Shown here one piece after another: positions 39,849-51,028 of a stretch of DNA of 64,000 nucleotides. The first letter of the stretch is position 1. Each line of letters starts with the position of its first letter. The DNA lies in assembly GCF_000215745.1 (NCBI RefSeq), contig NC_015663.1, positions 4,684,780 through 4,748,779 of the forward strand, given 5' to 3'. A model generated the notes under the pieces. The model was given only the letters and a program-made list of their open reading frames with translations, was not told the DNA's origin and did not search any database. Source of the stretch: Klebsiella aerogenes KCTC 2190. Lineage in GTDB: Bacteria; Pseudomonadota; Gammaproteobacteria; Enterobacterales; Enterobacteriaceae. Position numbers and translations under genes: made by a program.

Positions 39849-40619
39849 ATGGCATGGCTCAGCGCGGATGCATCCTTTGACCCTGATACGCTCAGTGCGC
39901 CGCTGATTGGCGTGCAATCCACGCTTAACGGCGATCATGACGACGGTCTGCATCGTCATCAAATGGGGCAGATGTTATTTACCCGTCAGGGTTGTATCCG
40001 GCTGACGCTAAATGATGGCGCGCTATTGTGTATGTTACCGCCGACCCGCGCGGCGTGGATCCCCGCAGGCGTGACGCACCGCGCCCAAATGCAGCACATC
40101 GTTGATTACCGTTCGGTGTGGTTCGCCAATACGCATTATCCCGAGCTACCCGCCGCCCCGGCCATCCTCAACGTTACCCCGCTGCTGCGCGAGTTGCTCG
40201 AACGCATTAGCGCCAGCCTGTGGGATACTGACTGGCAACAGGGTCCGGCCCGGCACCTGGCGGCGCTCTGCGTGGCGGAAATCGGCGCGGCAAAACATGA
40301 GCCGATGATGCTAACGCTGCCGCAGGATAAACGTCTGCGCCATCTCAACGGCCATGGGCACCCGCCGCAGCTTCAGCAACTGGCGGCGCAATGCGGCGCC
40401 GGAGAAAAGACCATCAGCCGCCTGTTTCAACGTGAAACCGGCATGTCATATCAGCAGTGGCGCCAACAGTGGCGGTTGATGAAAGCCGTTGAGCTATTGG
40501 CCAGCGGTCAACGCATTACGGATGTCGCCCAGGCGCTGGAGTTTGCCAGCGATAGCGCCTTTATCTACTTTTTCCGCAGCCAGACCGGCAAAACCCCCGG
40601 ACAATACATCGCCAGGTAA
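39849..40619 (+). CDS. AraC-family transcriptional regulator
   Basis: The 256-residue protein has an N-terminal cupin-like sensor (HRHQMGQMLFTRQGCIRLTL; WIPAGVTHRAQM) and a C-terminal double helix-turn-helix (LQQLAAQCGAGEKTISRLFQ; ITDVAQALEFASDSAFIYFF). The closing GKTPGQY is typical of the family. Divergent orientation to the MFS gene suggests that it controls that exporter; the inducer is unknown. The 91-base gap contains TATAATGACAT, a possible promoter element. Confidence 0.9.
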   Translation: MAWLSADASFDPDTLSAPLIGVQSTLNGDHDDGLHRHQMGQMLFTRQGCIRLTLNDGALLCMLPPTRAAWIPAGVTHRAQMQHIVDYRSVWFANTHYPELPAAPAILNVTPLLRELLERISASLWDTDWQQGPARHLAALCVAEIGAAKHEPMMLTLPQDKRLRHLNGHGHPPQLQQLAAQCGAGEKTISRLFQRETGMSYQQWRQQWRLMKAVELLASGQRITDVAQALEFASDSAFIYFFRSQTGKTPGQYIAR

Positions 40620-40742
40620 ATAGTCTGTTTTCGGCCAAAATGTTAACTCCAACACGCGTAGCGGCCGATATTCGGCTAAGGTTTTCTGATGGCCGTTCGC
40701 AGTGGCGCGAAGTCAGCAAAACGCAAAAATGGAGAATTATCG

Positions 40743-42476
40743 ATGACGAGATCGGTTCTACGTCGCCCGGAAACCCTGACCTACCTTATTCGACTGGCAC
40801 TGGGAGGCGCAATATTAAGCCTGGCGACATTCGCCGCGCAGGCAGATGACAACACCTCCCCGGTACCGCAATCGCCTGATGAACTATTAGGCCCGCTGTT
40901 TAACGACGTGCAGAGCGCGAAACTATTCCCTGACCAAAAAACCTTCGCTGATGCGGTACCGAACAGCGATCCGCTGATGATCCTTGCCGACTATCGAATG
41001 CAAAAAAGCCAGGCCAGCTTCGATCTGCGCCATTTCGTTGAGATCAACTTCACCCTGCCGCGTGATAACGATCAATACGTACCCCCGAAAGGACAAACCC
41101 TGCGTCAACACATCGATGGGCTATGGCCAGTATTAACCCGCAGCACCGTCGAGGTCGAGAAATGGGATTCGCTGCTGCCGCTGCCTAAACCTTATGTGGT
41201 ACCCGGTGGACGCTTCCGCGAGGTTTATTACTGGGATAGTTATTTCACCATGCTGGGCCTCGCCGAAAGCGGGCACTGGGATAAAGTGGAAGACATGGTG
41301 GCCAACTTCGCCGCCGAAATAGACCGCTGGGGCCATATTCCAAACGGCAACCGCAGCTACTATCTGAGCCGTTCGCAGCCGCCGTTCTTCTCCTTTATGG
41401 TTGAGCTGCTGGCCAGCCACGATGGCGATCGGGCGCTGAAGACCTGGCTGCCGCAGATGGAAAAAGAGTATCGCTATTGGATGGAAGGCGCCGATGCGCT
41501 AACGCCCGGCAAAGCCAATAAACGCGTGGTGCGTATGGAAGATGGCGCGCTGCTTAACCGCTACTGGGATGATAACGATACGCCGCGCCCGGAGTCCTGG
41601 CTGGACGATGTCACCACCGCCAAAAACAATCCTAACCGCCCGGCCACCGAAATCTATCGCGACCTACGTTCCGCCGCGGCTTCCGGATGGGACTTCAGCT
41701 CTCGCTGGATGGATAATCCGCAGCAATTGGGGACTATCCGCACCACCAGCATCCTTCCTGTCGATCTCAATGCGCTGATGTTCCACATGGAAAAAACCAT
41801 CGCCCGCGCCAGTAAGGCCGCTGGCGACAGCGCCAAAGCCGGACAGTACGATGCGCTAGCGAACGCCCGTCAGAAAGCGCTGGAAAAATATCTGTGGAAC
41901 GATAAAGAAGGCTGGTATGCCGATTACGATCTGAAGAGCCATAAAGTCCGTAATCAGCTGACCGCCGCGGCGCTGTTCCCGCTGTACGTCAAAGCGGCCT
42001 CCAGCGAACGCGCCGCGAAAGTCGCCGCCGCCGCCGAAAGCCGCCTGCTGAAGCCCGGCGGCCTCACCACGACCACGGTCAATAGCGGCCAGCAATGGGA
42101 CGCGCCAAACGGCTGGGCGCCGCTGCAGTGGGTGGCGGTGGAAGGCCTGCAGAACTACGGTCAGAAAAAGGTGGCCATGGAGGTCACCTGGCGCTTCCTC
42201 AGCAACGTCCAGCACACCTATGACAGCAAGCAGAAGCTGGTAGAGAAATATGACGTGAGTTCAACGGGTACCGGCGGCGGCGGCGGTGAATACCCGCTGC
42301 AGGACGGCTTTGGCTGGACCAATGGCGTGACGTTAAAGATGCTCGACCTGGTTTGCCCGCAGGAAAAACCGTGCGATGCCCTGCCGGCGACCCCGCCGAC
42401 GCAGACAGAAAGCGCCACCGGCCAACAGCCAGCCGCGAACGATGCCGTGGCGGCTGCGGAGAAAAAAGCCCAGTAA
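40743..42476 (+). CDS. treA: Periplasmic trehalase TreA
   Basis: TreA hydrolyses trehalose to two glucose in the periplasm. The 577-residue protein has a signal peptide (hydrophobic [17 protein letters not shown]), the trehalase signatures [15 protein letters not shown] and [13 protein letters not shown], and the C-terminal glycine-rich [20 protein letters not shown]. The ATG at 40743 has GGAG 8 bases upstream. E. coli also has treA near emtA. A short Ala/Gln-rich tail extends past the catalytic domain. Confidence 0.96.
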   Translation: MTRSVLRRPETLTYLIRLALGGAILSLATFAAQADDNTSPVPQSPDELLGPLFNDVQSAKLFPDQKTFADAVPNSDPLMILADYRMQKSQASFDLRHFVEINFTLPRDNDQYVPPKGQTLRQHIDGLWPVLTRSTVEVEKWDSLLPLPKPYVVPGGRFREVYYWDSYFTMLGLAESGHWDKVEDMVANFAAEIDRWGHIPNGNRSYYLSRSQPPFFSFMVELLASHDGDRALKTWLPQMEKEYRYWMEGADALTPGKANKRVVRMEDGALLNRYWDDNDTPRPESWLDDVTTAKNNPNRPATEIYRDLRSAAASGWDFSSRWMDNPQQLGTIRTTSILPVDLNALMFHMEKTIARASKAAGDSAKAGQYDALANARQKALEKYLWNDKEGWYADYDLKSHKVRNQLTAAALFPLYVKAASSERAAKVAAAAESRLLKPGGLTTTTVNSGQQWDAPNGWAPLQWVAVEGLQNYGQKKVAMEVTWRFLSNVQHTYDSKQKLVEKYDVSSTGTGGGGGEYPLQDGFGWTNGVTLKMLDLVCPQEKPCDALPATPPTQTESATGQQPAANDAVAAAEKKAQ

Positions 42477-42485
42477 TCCCCCTGC

Positions 42486-42512
42486 GCGCGGCGATATCTT
42501 CGCCGCGCTTTT
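42486..42512 (+). terminator. Rho-independent terminator of treA
   Basis: GCGCGGCGA and TCGCCGCGC form a nine-base-pair hairpin followed by TTTT, 10 bases after the treA stop. Confidence 0.8.
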
Positions 42513-42605
42513 CCCATCGACGTCACCCCACCATCCGCTCGACAGCCAGCAAAATGTCTTCTTGCTCTGAGGAGGACTATTTTGCTTGATCATGCAAAAG
42601 CAAAC

Positions 42606-42624
42606 GATAATAATTCGCATTATT
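42606..42624. promoter_or_regulatory. Fur box upstream of the TonB receptor
   Basis: GATAATAATTCGCATTATT matches the 19-base Fur consensus at 14 positions, including both outer hexamers almost entirely. It lies about 80 bases before the receptor start, so the gene should be repressed when iron is plentiful. Confidence 0.8.
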
Positions 42625-42699
42625 TTTAACGAAAAAGCATTTCGTTTATTTCCGCGGCGGCGCACAGGAGTGCCAGACCGCGCTATTCAGGATTATGGC

Positions 42700-44820
42700 A
42701 TGATCTCCTCTGTTTACTTCAAACGCTCCGCGCTGGTGTGCGCCCTCGCGGCCGCCTTCCCTCTCGCCGCGCAGGCGGAAGATACTCTAATCGTTACCGC
42801 AAAGCCTGACGACTCCGCCAGCGCGCAGACACAAGGCTATAGCGCCAAAACGTCAACCGGCGCCACGAAAACCGATCAGCCGTTGATAACTACCGCTCAG
42901 TCGGTATCGGTGATCACCCGCCAGCAGATCGCCGATCAGGGCGCCAATACCGTAAGCCAGGCGCTCCAGTATACGCCGGGGGTTTATTCCAGTTTTGGCG
43001 GCGGCGCGACGCGCTTTGATACCATCTCGCTGCGCGGCTACCACGGCGGCGACGTCGATAACCTGTTCCTTGACGGCATGCGCCTGATGAGCGACGGCGG
43101 CAGCCATAACGTGCTGCAGATCGACCCATGGTTTATTGAGCGCGTCGACGTCATCCGCGGCCCCTCTTCCGCCCTTTATGGCCAGAGCGTACCGGGCGGG
43201 GTGGTTAATTTGACCTCCAAACGGCCGCAGTTCAGCCAGCAGGGTCACTTTCGCCTGACCGGCGGCACGCAAAATACCAAGGGCGCGGCCTTTGACTATA
43301 CCGACGCCATCAATGACCAGTGGGCCTGGCGGCTCATCGGCATGACCCGCAGCAGCGATACGCAGTATGACCATACCCGCGAAGAGCGCTACGCGATTTC
43401 ACCTTCCTTGCTGTGGCAGCCGGATAGCGATACTTCACTGCTGTTGCGCGCCTACCTGCAAAAAGATCCCTCAGGCGGCTACCACGGCTCTCTGCCGCTG
43501 GATGGCACCCGTTACGCGCACAACGGCCGTAAACTTTCACCCAGCACCAATGAAGGCGATCCGGGTGATGGCTACCAGCGCCGCGAACAGATCTACAGCT
43601 ACGAGTTCAACCACCAGTTTAACGATGTCTGGTCGGCCTACTCCGCGGGCAGCTATACCCATACAAATGTCTCGCTGGATCAGGTTTATCAGGTTGGCTG
43701 GGTAGGTGACAGCGACATGCTTTCCCGCGGCTACAGCGGTTCCCGCGGGTCGCTGGACGCCTGGTCAACCGATAACCGCCTGCGCGCCGATTTTACGACC
43801 GGTGAACTGGCGCATACGCTGATCCTCGGCGCTGAGTATCATCGCTTCCGCAACGATTTGTGGACCGGCGCCGGCAACGCGGCGCCGCTCAATCCGTTCA
43901 CCGGCTATACGCCGCAAACCGGGCATACCATCACCTACAGCGATAATAATAATCGCCGTTATTACCAGACCGGATTTTATCTGCAGGATGAAATGGTATG
44001 GAACCGCTGGCATCTTGATATTTCCGGGCGCTACGACCGCATCGTTTCACAGCAGGTAAGCGACACCTCAGGCACGTCGAACCGCCGCTCCGACGATCAC
44101 ATCAGCGGCCGCGCCTCGCTGCTGTACGCGCTCGATAACGGCCTTTCGCCCTACTTAAGCTACAGCCAGGCGATTACCCCGGCGATGCTGCCGGGCGCCG
44201 ATGGTACGTTATTAAAACCTACCACCGCCGAACAGGTAGAGGCAGGCCTGAAATTCCAGCCGCCGGGCAGCAGCGATTTGTATAGCATCGCGATATACGA
44301 CTTGATGCAAAAGGATGTCGCCACCCGCGACCCGAACATTGCCACCGCCACCTATATTCCCGCCGGGAAAGTGCATTCGCAGGGCGTAGAGCTGGAAGCA
44401 CATAACCAGATTACGCCGCAATTGAGCACTATCGCCTCTTATACCTGGAATCGCCTGCGCTTCCAGGACACGAAAGACGGCACCGATAGTAATACGCCGC
44501 AGCTGTCGCCAGATCAGATGGCCTCGTTCTGGGCGCGCTATCAATTGCCGGCGGGCATTACTGTTGGCGCGGGCGTGCGCTATATCGGTAAACAGTGGGC
44601 TGATGACGCCAATACCGAACGTTTACCGTCAGTCACCCTGCTAGATGCGATGGCGCGCGCCGACCTCGGAGCGTGGTCGACAGCGATGAAAGGCGCCTAT
44701 ATCCAGGTTAACGCGAATAATATCGGCGATCGTGAATATCTTTCCGGCTGCTACGGCACCGGCAACTGTTACTGGGGGGCTGAACGCAGCGTCACGGCAA
44801 CCGTGGGCTACGATTTCTGA
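42700..44820 (+). CDS. TonB-dependent siderophore receptor
   Basis: This is an outer-membrane receptor for a ferric siderophore, energised by TonB. The 706-residue protein has a signal peptide ending AQA, a TonB box (DTLIVTA), a plug domain (QSVSVITRQQIADQ; ERVDVIRGPSSALYGQSVPGG), a 22-strand barrel and the C-terminal phenylalanine of barrel proteins. The end, with a cysteine pair in GCYGTGNCYWGAERS, resembles the hydroxamate-siderophore (FhuA/FoxA) group. The ligand cannot be decided. The ATG at 42700 has AGGA 7 bases upstream. No siderophore biosynthesis or transport genes are adjacent. Confidence 0.9.
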   Translation: MISSVYFKRSALVCALAAAFPLAAQAEDTLIVTAKPDDSASAQTQGYSAKTSTGATKTDQPLITTAQSVSVITRQQIADQGANTVSQALQYTPGVYSSFGGGATRFDTISLRGYHGGDVDNLFLDGMRLMSDGGSHNVLQIDPWFIERVDVIRGPSSALYGQSVPGGVVNLTSKRPQFSQQGHFRLTGGTQNTKGAAFDYTDAINDQWAWRLIGMTRSSDTQYDHTREERYAISPSLLWQPDSDTSLLLRAYLQKDPSGGYHGSLPLDGTRYAHNGRKLSPSTNEGDPGDGYQRREQIYSYEFNHQFNDVWSAYSAGSYTHTNVSLDQVYQVGWVGDSDMLSRGYSGSRGSLDAWSTDNRLRADFTTGELAHTLILGAEYHRFRNDLWTGAGNAAPLNPFTGYTPQTGHTITYSDNNNRRYYQTGFYLQDEMVWNRWHLDISGRYDRIVSQQVSDTSGTSNRRSDDHISGRASLLYALDNGLSPYLSYSQAITPAMLPGADGTLLKPTTAEQVEAGLKFQPPGSSDLYSIAIYDLMQKDVATRDPNIATATYIPAGKVHSQGVELEAHNQITPQLSTIASYTWNRLRFQDTKDGTDSNTPQLSPDQMASFWARYQLPAGITVGAGVRYIGKQWADDANTERLPSVTLLDAMARADLGAWSTAMKGAYIQVNANNIGDREYLSGCYGTGNCYWGAERSVTATVGYDF

Positions 44821-44823
44821 CAA

Positions 44824-44854
44824 CGTTGCCTCCGGGAACCTCCCGGAGGCAACG
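44824..44854. terminator. Strong hairpin between the TonB receptor and emtA
   Basis: CGTTGCCTCCGGGA and its exact complement form a 14-base-pair stem with a three-base loop between two convergent genes. There is no T-run on either side, so termination efficiency is uncertain. Confidence 0.65.
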
Positions 44855-44866
44855 CAAGGATAGGAA

Positions 44867-45478
44867 TTACATCGCGTCCAGCGCTTTCTGCAGTTTCCAG
44901 ATATAGCGCGGCGCCTGTGGGGCAGGATGCTTTTTCGCCACGTGTTCAAAGAACTCATCGGCATCGAGATCGTTAATCTCGTCAATAGCGTCCTGGCGAT
45001 TCGACGAGAAAGTACGCAGCAGCGCCCCCGCGCCGTTGGCATAAGAGACCACCACCGCATAGCGCATCACCTGCGGGTCTTTAATCCCCGCCAGCGGGCC
45101 GTTTTCCAGGATACTCAGGTAAGCGGCCCCCATCGAGATATTGCGTTCCGGATTCTTCAGCTCGCTTACCGAAGGCTGGCCACGCCACCCCATCCGTTGA
45201 TAGACATCGCGCCCGGAGGTCGACGGCTTCAACTGCATCAGCCCGACCGCGCCGGATTTACTAACCACCGAGGGATTACCGCCGGACTCAATCGCGATGA
45301 TCGCCGTTATCAGCTGCGGGTCAACCCCCCACGCGGCGCCGGCTTTTTCGCTGATCGGCATCCACTGCATCGACCGCTTCACCGGGACTTCCGGGTTCCA
45401 CGGCGGATTGGTGTAATCGTGCTTCGAGCTACAACCGGCCAACAATACAAATAAAAAAACAAACCATCTCAATTTCAC
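44867..45478 (-). CDS. emtA: Membrane-bound endo lytic transglycosylase EmtA (MltE)
   Basis: EmtA cuts peptidoglycan strands internally, leaving 1,6-anhydro ends. The 203 residues equal the E. coli protein. The lipobox is LLAGC with Cys16, and the catalytic glutamate is Glu64 in [11 protein letters not shown], followed by [16 protein letters not shown] chose the GTG at 45478, preceded by AAGGA and matching the E. coli start MKLRWF. It diverges from ldcA, another peptidoglycan gene. Confidence 0.96.
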   Translation of the reverse strand: MKLRWFVFLFVLLAGCSSKHDYTNPPWNPEVPVKRSMQWMPISEKAGAAWGVDPQLITAIIAIESGGNPSVVSKSGAVGLMQLKPSTSGRDVYQRMGWRGQPSVSELKNPERNISMGAAYLSILENGPLAGIKDPQVMRYAVVVSYANGAGALLRTFSSNRQDAIDEINDLDADEFFEHVAKKHPAPQAPRYIWKLQKALDAM

Positions 45479-45573
45479 ACATCTATCCTTATTGGCTGAA
45501 GTTTGCCGCACGGAGATGACAATACACGTTCCAGGCGGCATGATAACCCTTTCATTCTTTGCAAGGAATTGCC

Positions 45574-46488
45574 ATGTCTCAGTTTTATCTGGTCGCCCCT
45601 TCCGGTTACTGTATCAATCAACAGGCTGCGGCCCTTGGCGTGGCCCGTCTGCAGGAGGCCGGTCATCAGGTACTGAACCAACAGGCGATCTCCCGTCGAC
45701 AGCAGCGTTTCGCCGGCAGCGACAGCGAACGCCTGGCCGATATTAACCAACTTGCGGCCCTCGAGGGAAAAAACCGCATCGTGCTGGCGGTACGCGGCGG
45801 CTATGGCGCCACCCGGCTACTACCGCAAATCGACTGGCAGGGCTTGTCCGCGCGCCAGCAGCGGGATCCGCTGCTTATCTGCGGCCACAGTGATTTCACC
45901 GCCATCCAGATGGGACTGCTGGCTAAAGCCAACGCTATCAGCTTCAGTGGGCCGATGTTAGCGGGCAATTTCGGCGCTGAAACCCTGAATGCGTTTACGG
46001 AACATCACTTCTGGCAGGCGCTGCGCGAACCGGTGTTTACCCTCGAATGGCAAAGCGATGGCCCAACCTGCCGCGCCGAAGGCACCCTGTGGGGCGGCAA
46101 TCTGGCGATGGTCACGTCGCTCATCGGCACGCCGTGGCTACCGCAGATTGACGGCGGTATTCTGGTGCTTGAGGATATCAACGAACACCCGTTCCGCGTA
46201 GAGCGTATGCTGCTGCAGTTGCTCAACAGCGGGATCCTTGCCCGCCAACGGGCCATTGTGCTCGGCAGCTTTACCGGGGCGCAACCCAACGACTACGACG
46301 ACGGTTACGATCTACCCACCGTCTACGCCTGGCTACGTCAGCAACTCGCCATCCCGCTGCTGACCGGACTCGAATTCGGTCATGAACAGCGCACCGTGAC
46401 TTTGCCTCTCGGCGCACGGGCACGGCTGGTCAACAACGCCTCTGTCGCAACGTTAACGATAAGCGGCCATCCGGTGCTGGCGGAATAA
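45574..46488 (+). CDS. ldcA: Murein tetrapeptide carboxypeptidase LdcA
   Basis: LdcA removes the terminal D-alanine from murein tetrapeptides in the cytoplasm during peptidoglycan recycling. The 304 residues equal E. coli LdcA. The nucleophile is Ser106 in CGHSDFTA, and the glutamate and histidine of the triad are in [20 protein letters not shown] precedes the ATG by 6 bases. Confidence 0.96.
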   Translation: MSQFYLVAPSGYCINQQAAALGVARLQEAGHQVLNQQAISRRQQRFAGSDSERLADINQLAALEGKNRIVLAVRGGYGATRLLPQIDWQGLSARQQRDPLLICGHSDFTAIQMGLLAKANAISFSGPMLAGNFGAETLNAFTEHHFWQALREPVFTLEWQSDGPTCRAEGTLWGGNLAMVTSLIGTPWLPQIDGGILVLEDINEHPFRVERMLLQLLNSGILARQRAIVLGSFTGAQPNDYDDGYDLPTVYAWLRQQLAIPLLTGLEFGHEQRTVTLPLGARARLVNNASVATLTISGHPVLAE

Positions 46489-46578
46489 AAATTCCTCTGC
46501 GCGAGTATCCTGAAAACGCGCGGATTGTTAAAATGGTGTAATTTTCACCCCTTCACGCTGACAAGGAGTACGTGAACA

Positions 46579-48312
46579 TTGGACGCCGCTGCGGTCATTA
46601 GTCTGTTTATCCTGGGTTCTGTTTTAGTAACCTGCAGTATTTTATTGAGTTCTTTCTCCTCGCGCCTCGGCATCCCGATTCTGGTTATCTTCCTCGCTAT
46701 CGGTATGCTGGCAGGCGTTGACGGTATCGGCGGCATTCCTTTCGATAACTATCCCTTCGCCTATATGGTGAGTAACCTCGCGCTGGCGGTGATCCTGCTG
46801 GACGGTGGTATGCGCACCCAGGCCAGTTCGTTTCGCGTGGCGCTCTGGCCAGCGCTATCGCTGGCGACGGTCGGCGTGCTGATAACCTCCGCCCTTACCG
46901 GGATGATGGCGGCATGGCTGTTCAAGCTCGATTTAATCGAAGGGCTGCTGATCGGCGCCATTGTCGGCTCCACCGACGCGGCAGCGGTCTTCTCGCTGCT
47001 CGGCGGTAAAGGGCTTAACGAGCGCGTCGGCTCGACCCTTGAAATTGAATCCGGTAGTAACGACCCGATGGCGGTATTCCTCACCATTACCCTGATTGAA
47101 ATGATCCAGCAGCATGAAGCCGGTCTGAGCTGGATGTTTGTGGTGCATATCATTCAACAGTTCGGTCTGGGTATCGCTATTGGTCTTGGCGGCGGCTATT
47201 TGCTGCTGCAGATGATTAACCGTATTGTCCTGCCCACCGGGCTCTACCCGCTACTGGCGCTAAGCGGCGGGATCATGATTTTCGCCGTCACCACGTCTCT
47301 TAACGGTAGCGGTATCCTCGCGGTCTATCTCTGCGGTTTCCTGCTCGGTAATAAACCCATTCGCAACCGCCACGGCATTCTGCAAAACTTTGACGGCCTG
47401 GCGTGGCTGGCGCAAATCGCCATGTTCCTCGTCCTGGGTCTGCTGGTGACGCCGTCCGACCTGTGGCCGATCGCGATTCCGGCGCTACTGCTGTCAATGT
47501 GGATGATCTTCATCGCGCGTCCGCTGTCGGTATTCGCCGGCCTGCTGCCGTTCCGCGGTTTTAATCTGCGCGAGCGAGTGTTTATCAGTTGGGTCGGATT
47601 GCGCGGCGCGGTGCCGATTATCCTCGCTGTTTTCCCGATGATGGCCGGGCTTGAGAACGCGCGGCTGTTCTTTAACGTCGCCTTTTTCGTGGTGTTGATT
47701 TCACTGCTACTTCAGGGCACCTCACTCTCCTGGGCGGCGAAAAAAGCGAAAGTCGTAGTACCACCGGTCGGCTGGCCTATCTCACGCGTCGGGCTGGATA
47801 TCCATCCGGAAAATCCGTGGGAACAGTTTGTCTACCAGTTGGGTGATGATAAATGGTGCGTTGGCGCAGCGTTGCGCGACCTGCACATGCCGCCGGAGAC
47901 GCGCATCGCGGCACTCTTCCGCGACAACGTACTGCTGCATCCTACCGGCAGCACGCGGCTGATGGATGGCGATATTCTTTGTGTTATCGGCCGCGAGCGC
48001 GACCTGCCGGCGCTGGGTAAAATGTTTAGCCAGTCGCCGCCGGTTTCTCTCGATCAGCGATTCTTTGGCGACTTCATCCTCGATGCGGAAGCTAAATTCG
48101 CCGACGTGGCGCAGATCTACGGCCTCGACGGCGGCGAGGAGTTTCGCGAGCATCAGCAGTCGCTGGGTGATGTGATACAGCAACTGTTAGGCGCCGCGCC
48201 GGTCGTTGGCGATCAGGTGGAGTTTGCCGGTATGGTGTGGACGGTCGCGGAAAAAGAGGACGATCACGTACTGAAGGTGGGTGTGCGGGTCGCGGAAGAT
48301 GAGGCGGAGTGA
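46579..48312 (+). CDS. cvrA: K+/H+ antiporter CvrA (NhaP2)
   Basis: This monovalent cation/proton antiporter of the CPA1 group is linked in E. coli to osmotic tolerance. The 577-residue protein has about 12 membrane helices (for example [16 protein letters not shown] with the ion-binding region, and [13 protein letters not shown]), then a cytoplasmic TrkA-C-like domain (from about residue 400). The start is TTG at 46579, matching the E. coli N-terminus, with AAGGAG upstream. It is convergent with dadX, 16 bases away. Confidence 0.94.
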   Translation: MDAAAVISLFILGSVLVTCSILLSSFSSRLGIPILVIFLAIGMLAGVDGIGGIPFDNYPFAYMVSNLALAVILLDGGMRTQASSFRVALWPALSLATVGVLITSALTGMMAAWLFKLDLIEGLLIGAIVGSTDAAAVFSLLGGKGLNERVGSTLEIESGSNDPMAVFLTITLIEMIQQHEAGLSWMFVVHIIQQFGLGIAIGLGGGYLLLQMINRIVLPTGLYPLLALSGGIMIFAVTTSLNGSGILAVYLCGFLLGNKPIRNRHGILQNFDGLAWLAQIAMFLVLGLLVTPSDLWPIAIPALLLSMWMIFIARPLSVFAGLLPFRGFNLRERVFISWVGLRGAVPIILAVFPMMAGLENARLFFNVAFFVVLISLLLQGTSLSWAAKKAKVVVPPVGWPISRVGLDIHPENPWEQFVYQLGDDKWCVGAALRDLHMPPETRIAALFRDNVLLHPTGSTRLMDGDILCVIGRERDLPALGKMFSQSPPVSLDQRFFGDFILDAEAKFADVAQIYGLDGGEEFREHQQSLGDVIQQLLGAAPVVGDQVEFAGMVWTVAEKEDDHVLKVGVRVAEDEAE

Positions 48313-48328
48313 TCCGCCTCACACAAAG

Positions 48329-49399
48329 TTACACTGTCACTACCGGCACGCGTGGCGCCAGGGCGCACATTAATTCATAACCGACGGTGCCGCTGGCCGC
48401 AGCGACATCGTCAATCTTAATCTCCTGTCCCCATAACTCGACCGGCGCGCCAATACCCGCATGCGGGCAAGGCGTCAGATCTACCGCCAACATATCCATC
48501 GAAACACGCCCGACGGTGGTGGTGCGTACGCCGTCGACCAGCACCGGCGTGCCGCTCGGGGCGACGCGCGGATAACCGTCGGCATAACCGCAGGCGACAA
48601 TGCCGATGCGCTGCTCGCCGGATGTCTGATACAGCCCACCATAGCCCACCCGTTCGCCGCTTTTCAGCGTCTGTACGGCAATCACTTCACTGCTGAGGGT
48701 CATCGCCGGTTTCAGGCCGCTATTGGCAATATCCCGCCACTGGCCCGACGGCGATGCGCCATACAGCACAATTCCCGGACGCACCCAATCAAAGTGCGCT
48801 TCCGGATGCCACAGCGTGGCCGCTGAGTTCGACAACGAACGCGGGCAGTCCAGCCCCTCCGCCGCCTGTTCGATACGGCGCATGGGCTCCGCGATGCCCT
48901 CCGGGTTTTCCGCATCAGCGAAATGCGACATCAGCGTCATTTCACCGACGTTGGCGAGCGATCGCAGCTGTTGCCAGACGGTATGCACTCGCTCGGGCAT
49001 AAAGCCCAGCCTATTCATACCGCTATTCACTTTAAGATAGATATCCAGCGGCGCATGCAGTTTAGCCTGCTGCAGGGCTTTAATTTGCCAGTTGCTGTGT
49101 ACGCTGGTGGTCAGACGATACTTATCAAGCAGCGCCAGTTCATCGGCGTGAAAGAACCCTTCCAGCAGTAGAATCGGTCCTTTCCAGCCCTTTTCCCGCA
49201 GCAGGATTGCCTCTTCGAGATTGAGCAATGCGTATCCATCTGCGGCGTTCAGCGCCTGCCACATCCGCGCCAGGCCGTGGCCATAGGCATTCGCCTTCAC
49301 CACCGCCCAAACGCGCGCCCCAGGGGCGGCGCGGCGAACAATCTGTAAATTCTGACGTAAAGCCGACAGATCAATGCTGGCTTTTACCGGACGAGACAT
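48329..49399 (-). CDS. dadX: Catabolic alanine racemase DadX
   Basis: DadX interconverts L- and D-alanine, making the substrate for DadA. The 356-residue PLP enzyme has the cofactor lysine in [10 protein letters not shown] (Lys35) and the catalytic tyrosine region [11 protein letters not shown]. It lies 9 bases after dadA and is co-transcribed with it. Confidence 0.96.
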   Translation of the reverse strand: MSRPVKASIDLSALRQNLQIVRRAAPGARVWAVVKANAYGHGLARMWQALNAADGYALLNLEEAILLREKGWKGPILLLEGFFHADELALLDKYRLTTSVHSNWQIKALQQAKLHAPLDIYLKVNSGMNRLGFMPERVHTVWQQLRSLANVGEMTLMSHFADAENPEGIAEPMRRIEQAAEGLDCPRSLSNSAATLWHPEAHFDWVRPGIVLYGASPSGQWRDIANSGLKPAMTLSSEVIAVQTLKSGERVGYGGLYQTSGEQRIGIVACGYADGYPRVAPSGTPVLVDGVRTTTVGRVSMDMLAVDLTPCPHAGIGAPVELWGQEIKIDDVAAASGTVGYELMCALAPRVPVVTV

Positions 49400-49408
49400 G
49401 GAGGCTCC

Positions 49409-50707
49409 TTAGTTATGCACGCCGTGCAGATGCTGAGCGCGAGCCGGCGTAAAGCCCGGGCTGTAACGCGCCACGGCCAGATCATCATAAGGGATCGCCG
49501 GCGTACGCCCGGAGATCAGGTCACTCAGAAGCTGCCCGGACCCGCAGGCCATGGTCCAGCCCAGCGTACCGTGCCCGGTGTTCAGCCACAGGTTTTTGTA
49601 CGGCGTACGGCCAACCACCGGCGTACCATCCGGCGTCATCGGCCGCAGGCCGGTCCAGAAGGTGGCCTGCTCAACGTAGCCGCCGCGCGGGAACAGATCG
49701 CGAACCACCATCTCCAGCGTCTCGCGGCGCGGCTTCAGCAACTCTTTATTGAAGCCGACAATTTCCGCCATCCCGCCAACGCGAATACGCTTATCGAAAC
49801 GGGTAATGGCGATTTTGTAAGTCTCATCAAGGATAGTCGATACCGGCGCGCCGCTCTCTTCGGCAATCGGAATAGTCAACGAGTAGCCTTTCAGCGGATA
49901 GACCGGGATATCCACCAGCCCTTTGAGCATCGCGGTGGAGTAAGAACCAAACGCCATCACGTAGGCGTCGCCCTTAATAATTTCCTCGCCGCATTTCACA
50001 CCGGCGATTTGATCGCCTTCGTAAAGCAGCGCATCGACGGCGGTATTAAAGCGGAAAGTCACCCCTGCCGCCTCGGCCATCGCCGCCAGACGGGTGGTGA
50101 AGAGCTGGCAATCGCCGGTTTCATCGTTTGGCAGGCGCAGACCGCCGGTCAGTTTATGACTGACTTCCGCCAGCGCCGGTTCGACTTCGCGCAGGCGATT
50201 GGCTTCCAGCAGTTGATACGGCACACCGGCCTCTTCCAGCACGGCGATATCGCGAGTGGCGTTTTCATACTGTTTTTCGGTGCGGAAAAGCTGCAGGGTG
50301 CCCCCCTGGCGGCCTTCATACTGGATACCGGTGGTTTCACGCAGCGCTTTCAGGCAATCACGGCTATATTCCGCCAGGCGCACCATACGCCCTTTGTTTT
50401 CCATATAGTGGCGGGTATCGCAGTTACGCAACATCTGCCACATCCACTTGAGCTGGAACTGCGTGCCGTCAAGGCCAATCGCCAATGGCGCATGGCGCTG
50501 GAACATCCATTTAATCGCCTTCAGCGGCACGCCCGGCGCCGCCCACGGCGCCGCGTAGCCGGGAGAGATCTGCCCGGCGTTGGCGGCGCTGGTTTCTTCA
50601 GCGGGCCCTGGCTGACGGTCGATAACCGTCACCTCATGTCCCGCCTGGCTTAAATACCAGGCGCTCGCTACCCCAACCACCCCACTTCCCAGTATGACGA
50701 CTCGCAT
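49409..50707 (-). CDS. dadA: D-amino acid dehydrogenase small subunit DadA
   Basis: DadA is a membrane-associated FAD enzyme that oxidises D-alanine to pyruvate and feeds electrons to the respiratory chain. The 432 residues equal E. coli DadA. The N-terminal dinucleotide fold is [21 protein letters not shown], followed by the [19 protein letters not shown] segment. The ATG at 50707 gives the E. coli start (MRVVILGSG). Confidence 0.96.
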   Translation of the reverse strand: MRVVILGSGVVGVASAWYLSQAGHEVTVIDRQPGPAEETSAANAGQISPGYAAPWAAPGVPLKAIKWMFQRHAPLAIGLDGTQFQLKWMWQMLRNCDTRHYMENKGRMVRLAEYSRDCLKALRETTGIQYEGRQGGTLQLFRTEKQYENATRDIAVLEEAGVPYQLLEANRLREVEPALAEVSHKLTGGLRLPNDETGDCQLFTTRLAAMAEAAGVTFRFNTAVDALLYEGDQIAGVKCGEEIIKGDAYVMAFGSYSTAMLKGLVDIPVYPLKGYSLTIPIAEESGAPVSTILDETYKIAITRFDKRIRVGGMAEIVGFNKELLKPRRETLEMVVRDLFPRGGYVEQATFWTGLRPMTPDGTPVVGRTPYKNLWLNTGHGTLGWTMACGSGQLLSDLISGRTPAIPYDDLAVARYSPGFTPARAQHLHGVHN

Positions 50708-50794
50708 AGCCACTCCGTAATAGTTAAAGAACAATCATCTAATTACAAATTGATAACCCAGATGAAAATATTATTCAACATACGCTTTATTTAT

Positions 50795-50810
50795 GGTGAC
50801 TTATCTCACA
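50795..50810. promoter_or_regulatory. CRP site upstream of dadAX
   Basis: GGTGA CTTATC TCACA differs from the CRP core by one base and lies about 90-100 bases before dadA. In E. coli dadAX responds to CRP and Lrp, so carbon control is likely conserved. Confidence 0.65.
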
Positions 50811-50970
50811 CCAAACCGCACCAGCACTGACACCAGAGATTTACGATCTCCTGCTGCGCTTTATTTTTCCTCAGTATAAAATGCTGCTCAAATGTTAAAT
50901 TAAGGCCTTTAGGATTGTGAAATCGCGAAGAAAAGAAATTACCCGCAGACGCAGTTTGTTATGGCGTGTT

Positions 50971-50977
50971 CTATGCT
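50971..50977 (+). promoter_or_regulatory. Probable sigma-S type -10 element of ycgB
   Basis: CTATGCT followed by TGA resembles the extended -10 favoured by RpoS and lies 52 bases before ycgB. E. coli ycgB is a stationary-phase gene. The rest of the 320-base gap between dadA and ycgB holds no further gene. Confidence 0.45.
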
Positions 50978-51028
50978 TGATAAGAGGTTCTCCACAAAGA
51001 GAGAACCACCAACAACGAGGGCGCGCTA

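Noticed and set aside
42700..44820. Naming the TonB receptor foxA or fhuA
   Set aside because: The C-terminal cysteine pair fits that group but ligand residues cannot be judged by eye, so no symbol was given.
49415..50653. Plus-strand frame of 412 codons opposite dadA
   Set aside because: It is antisense to a gene identical in length and start to E. coli dadA, and the composition is Arg/His/Gln-rich as in GC-driven shadow frames.
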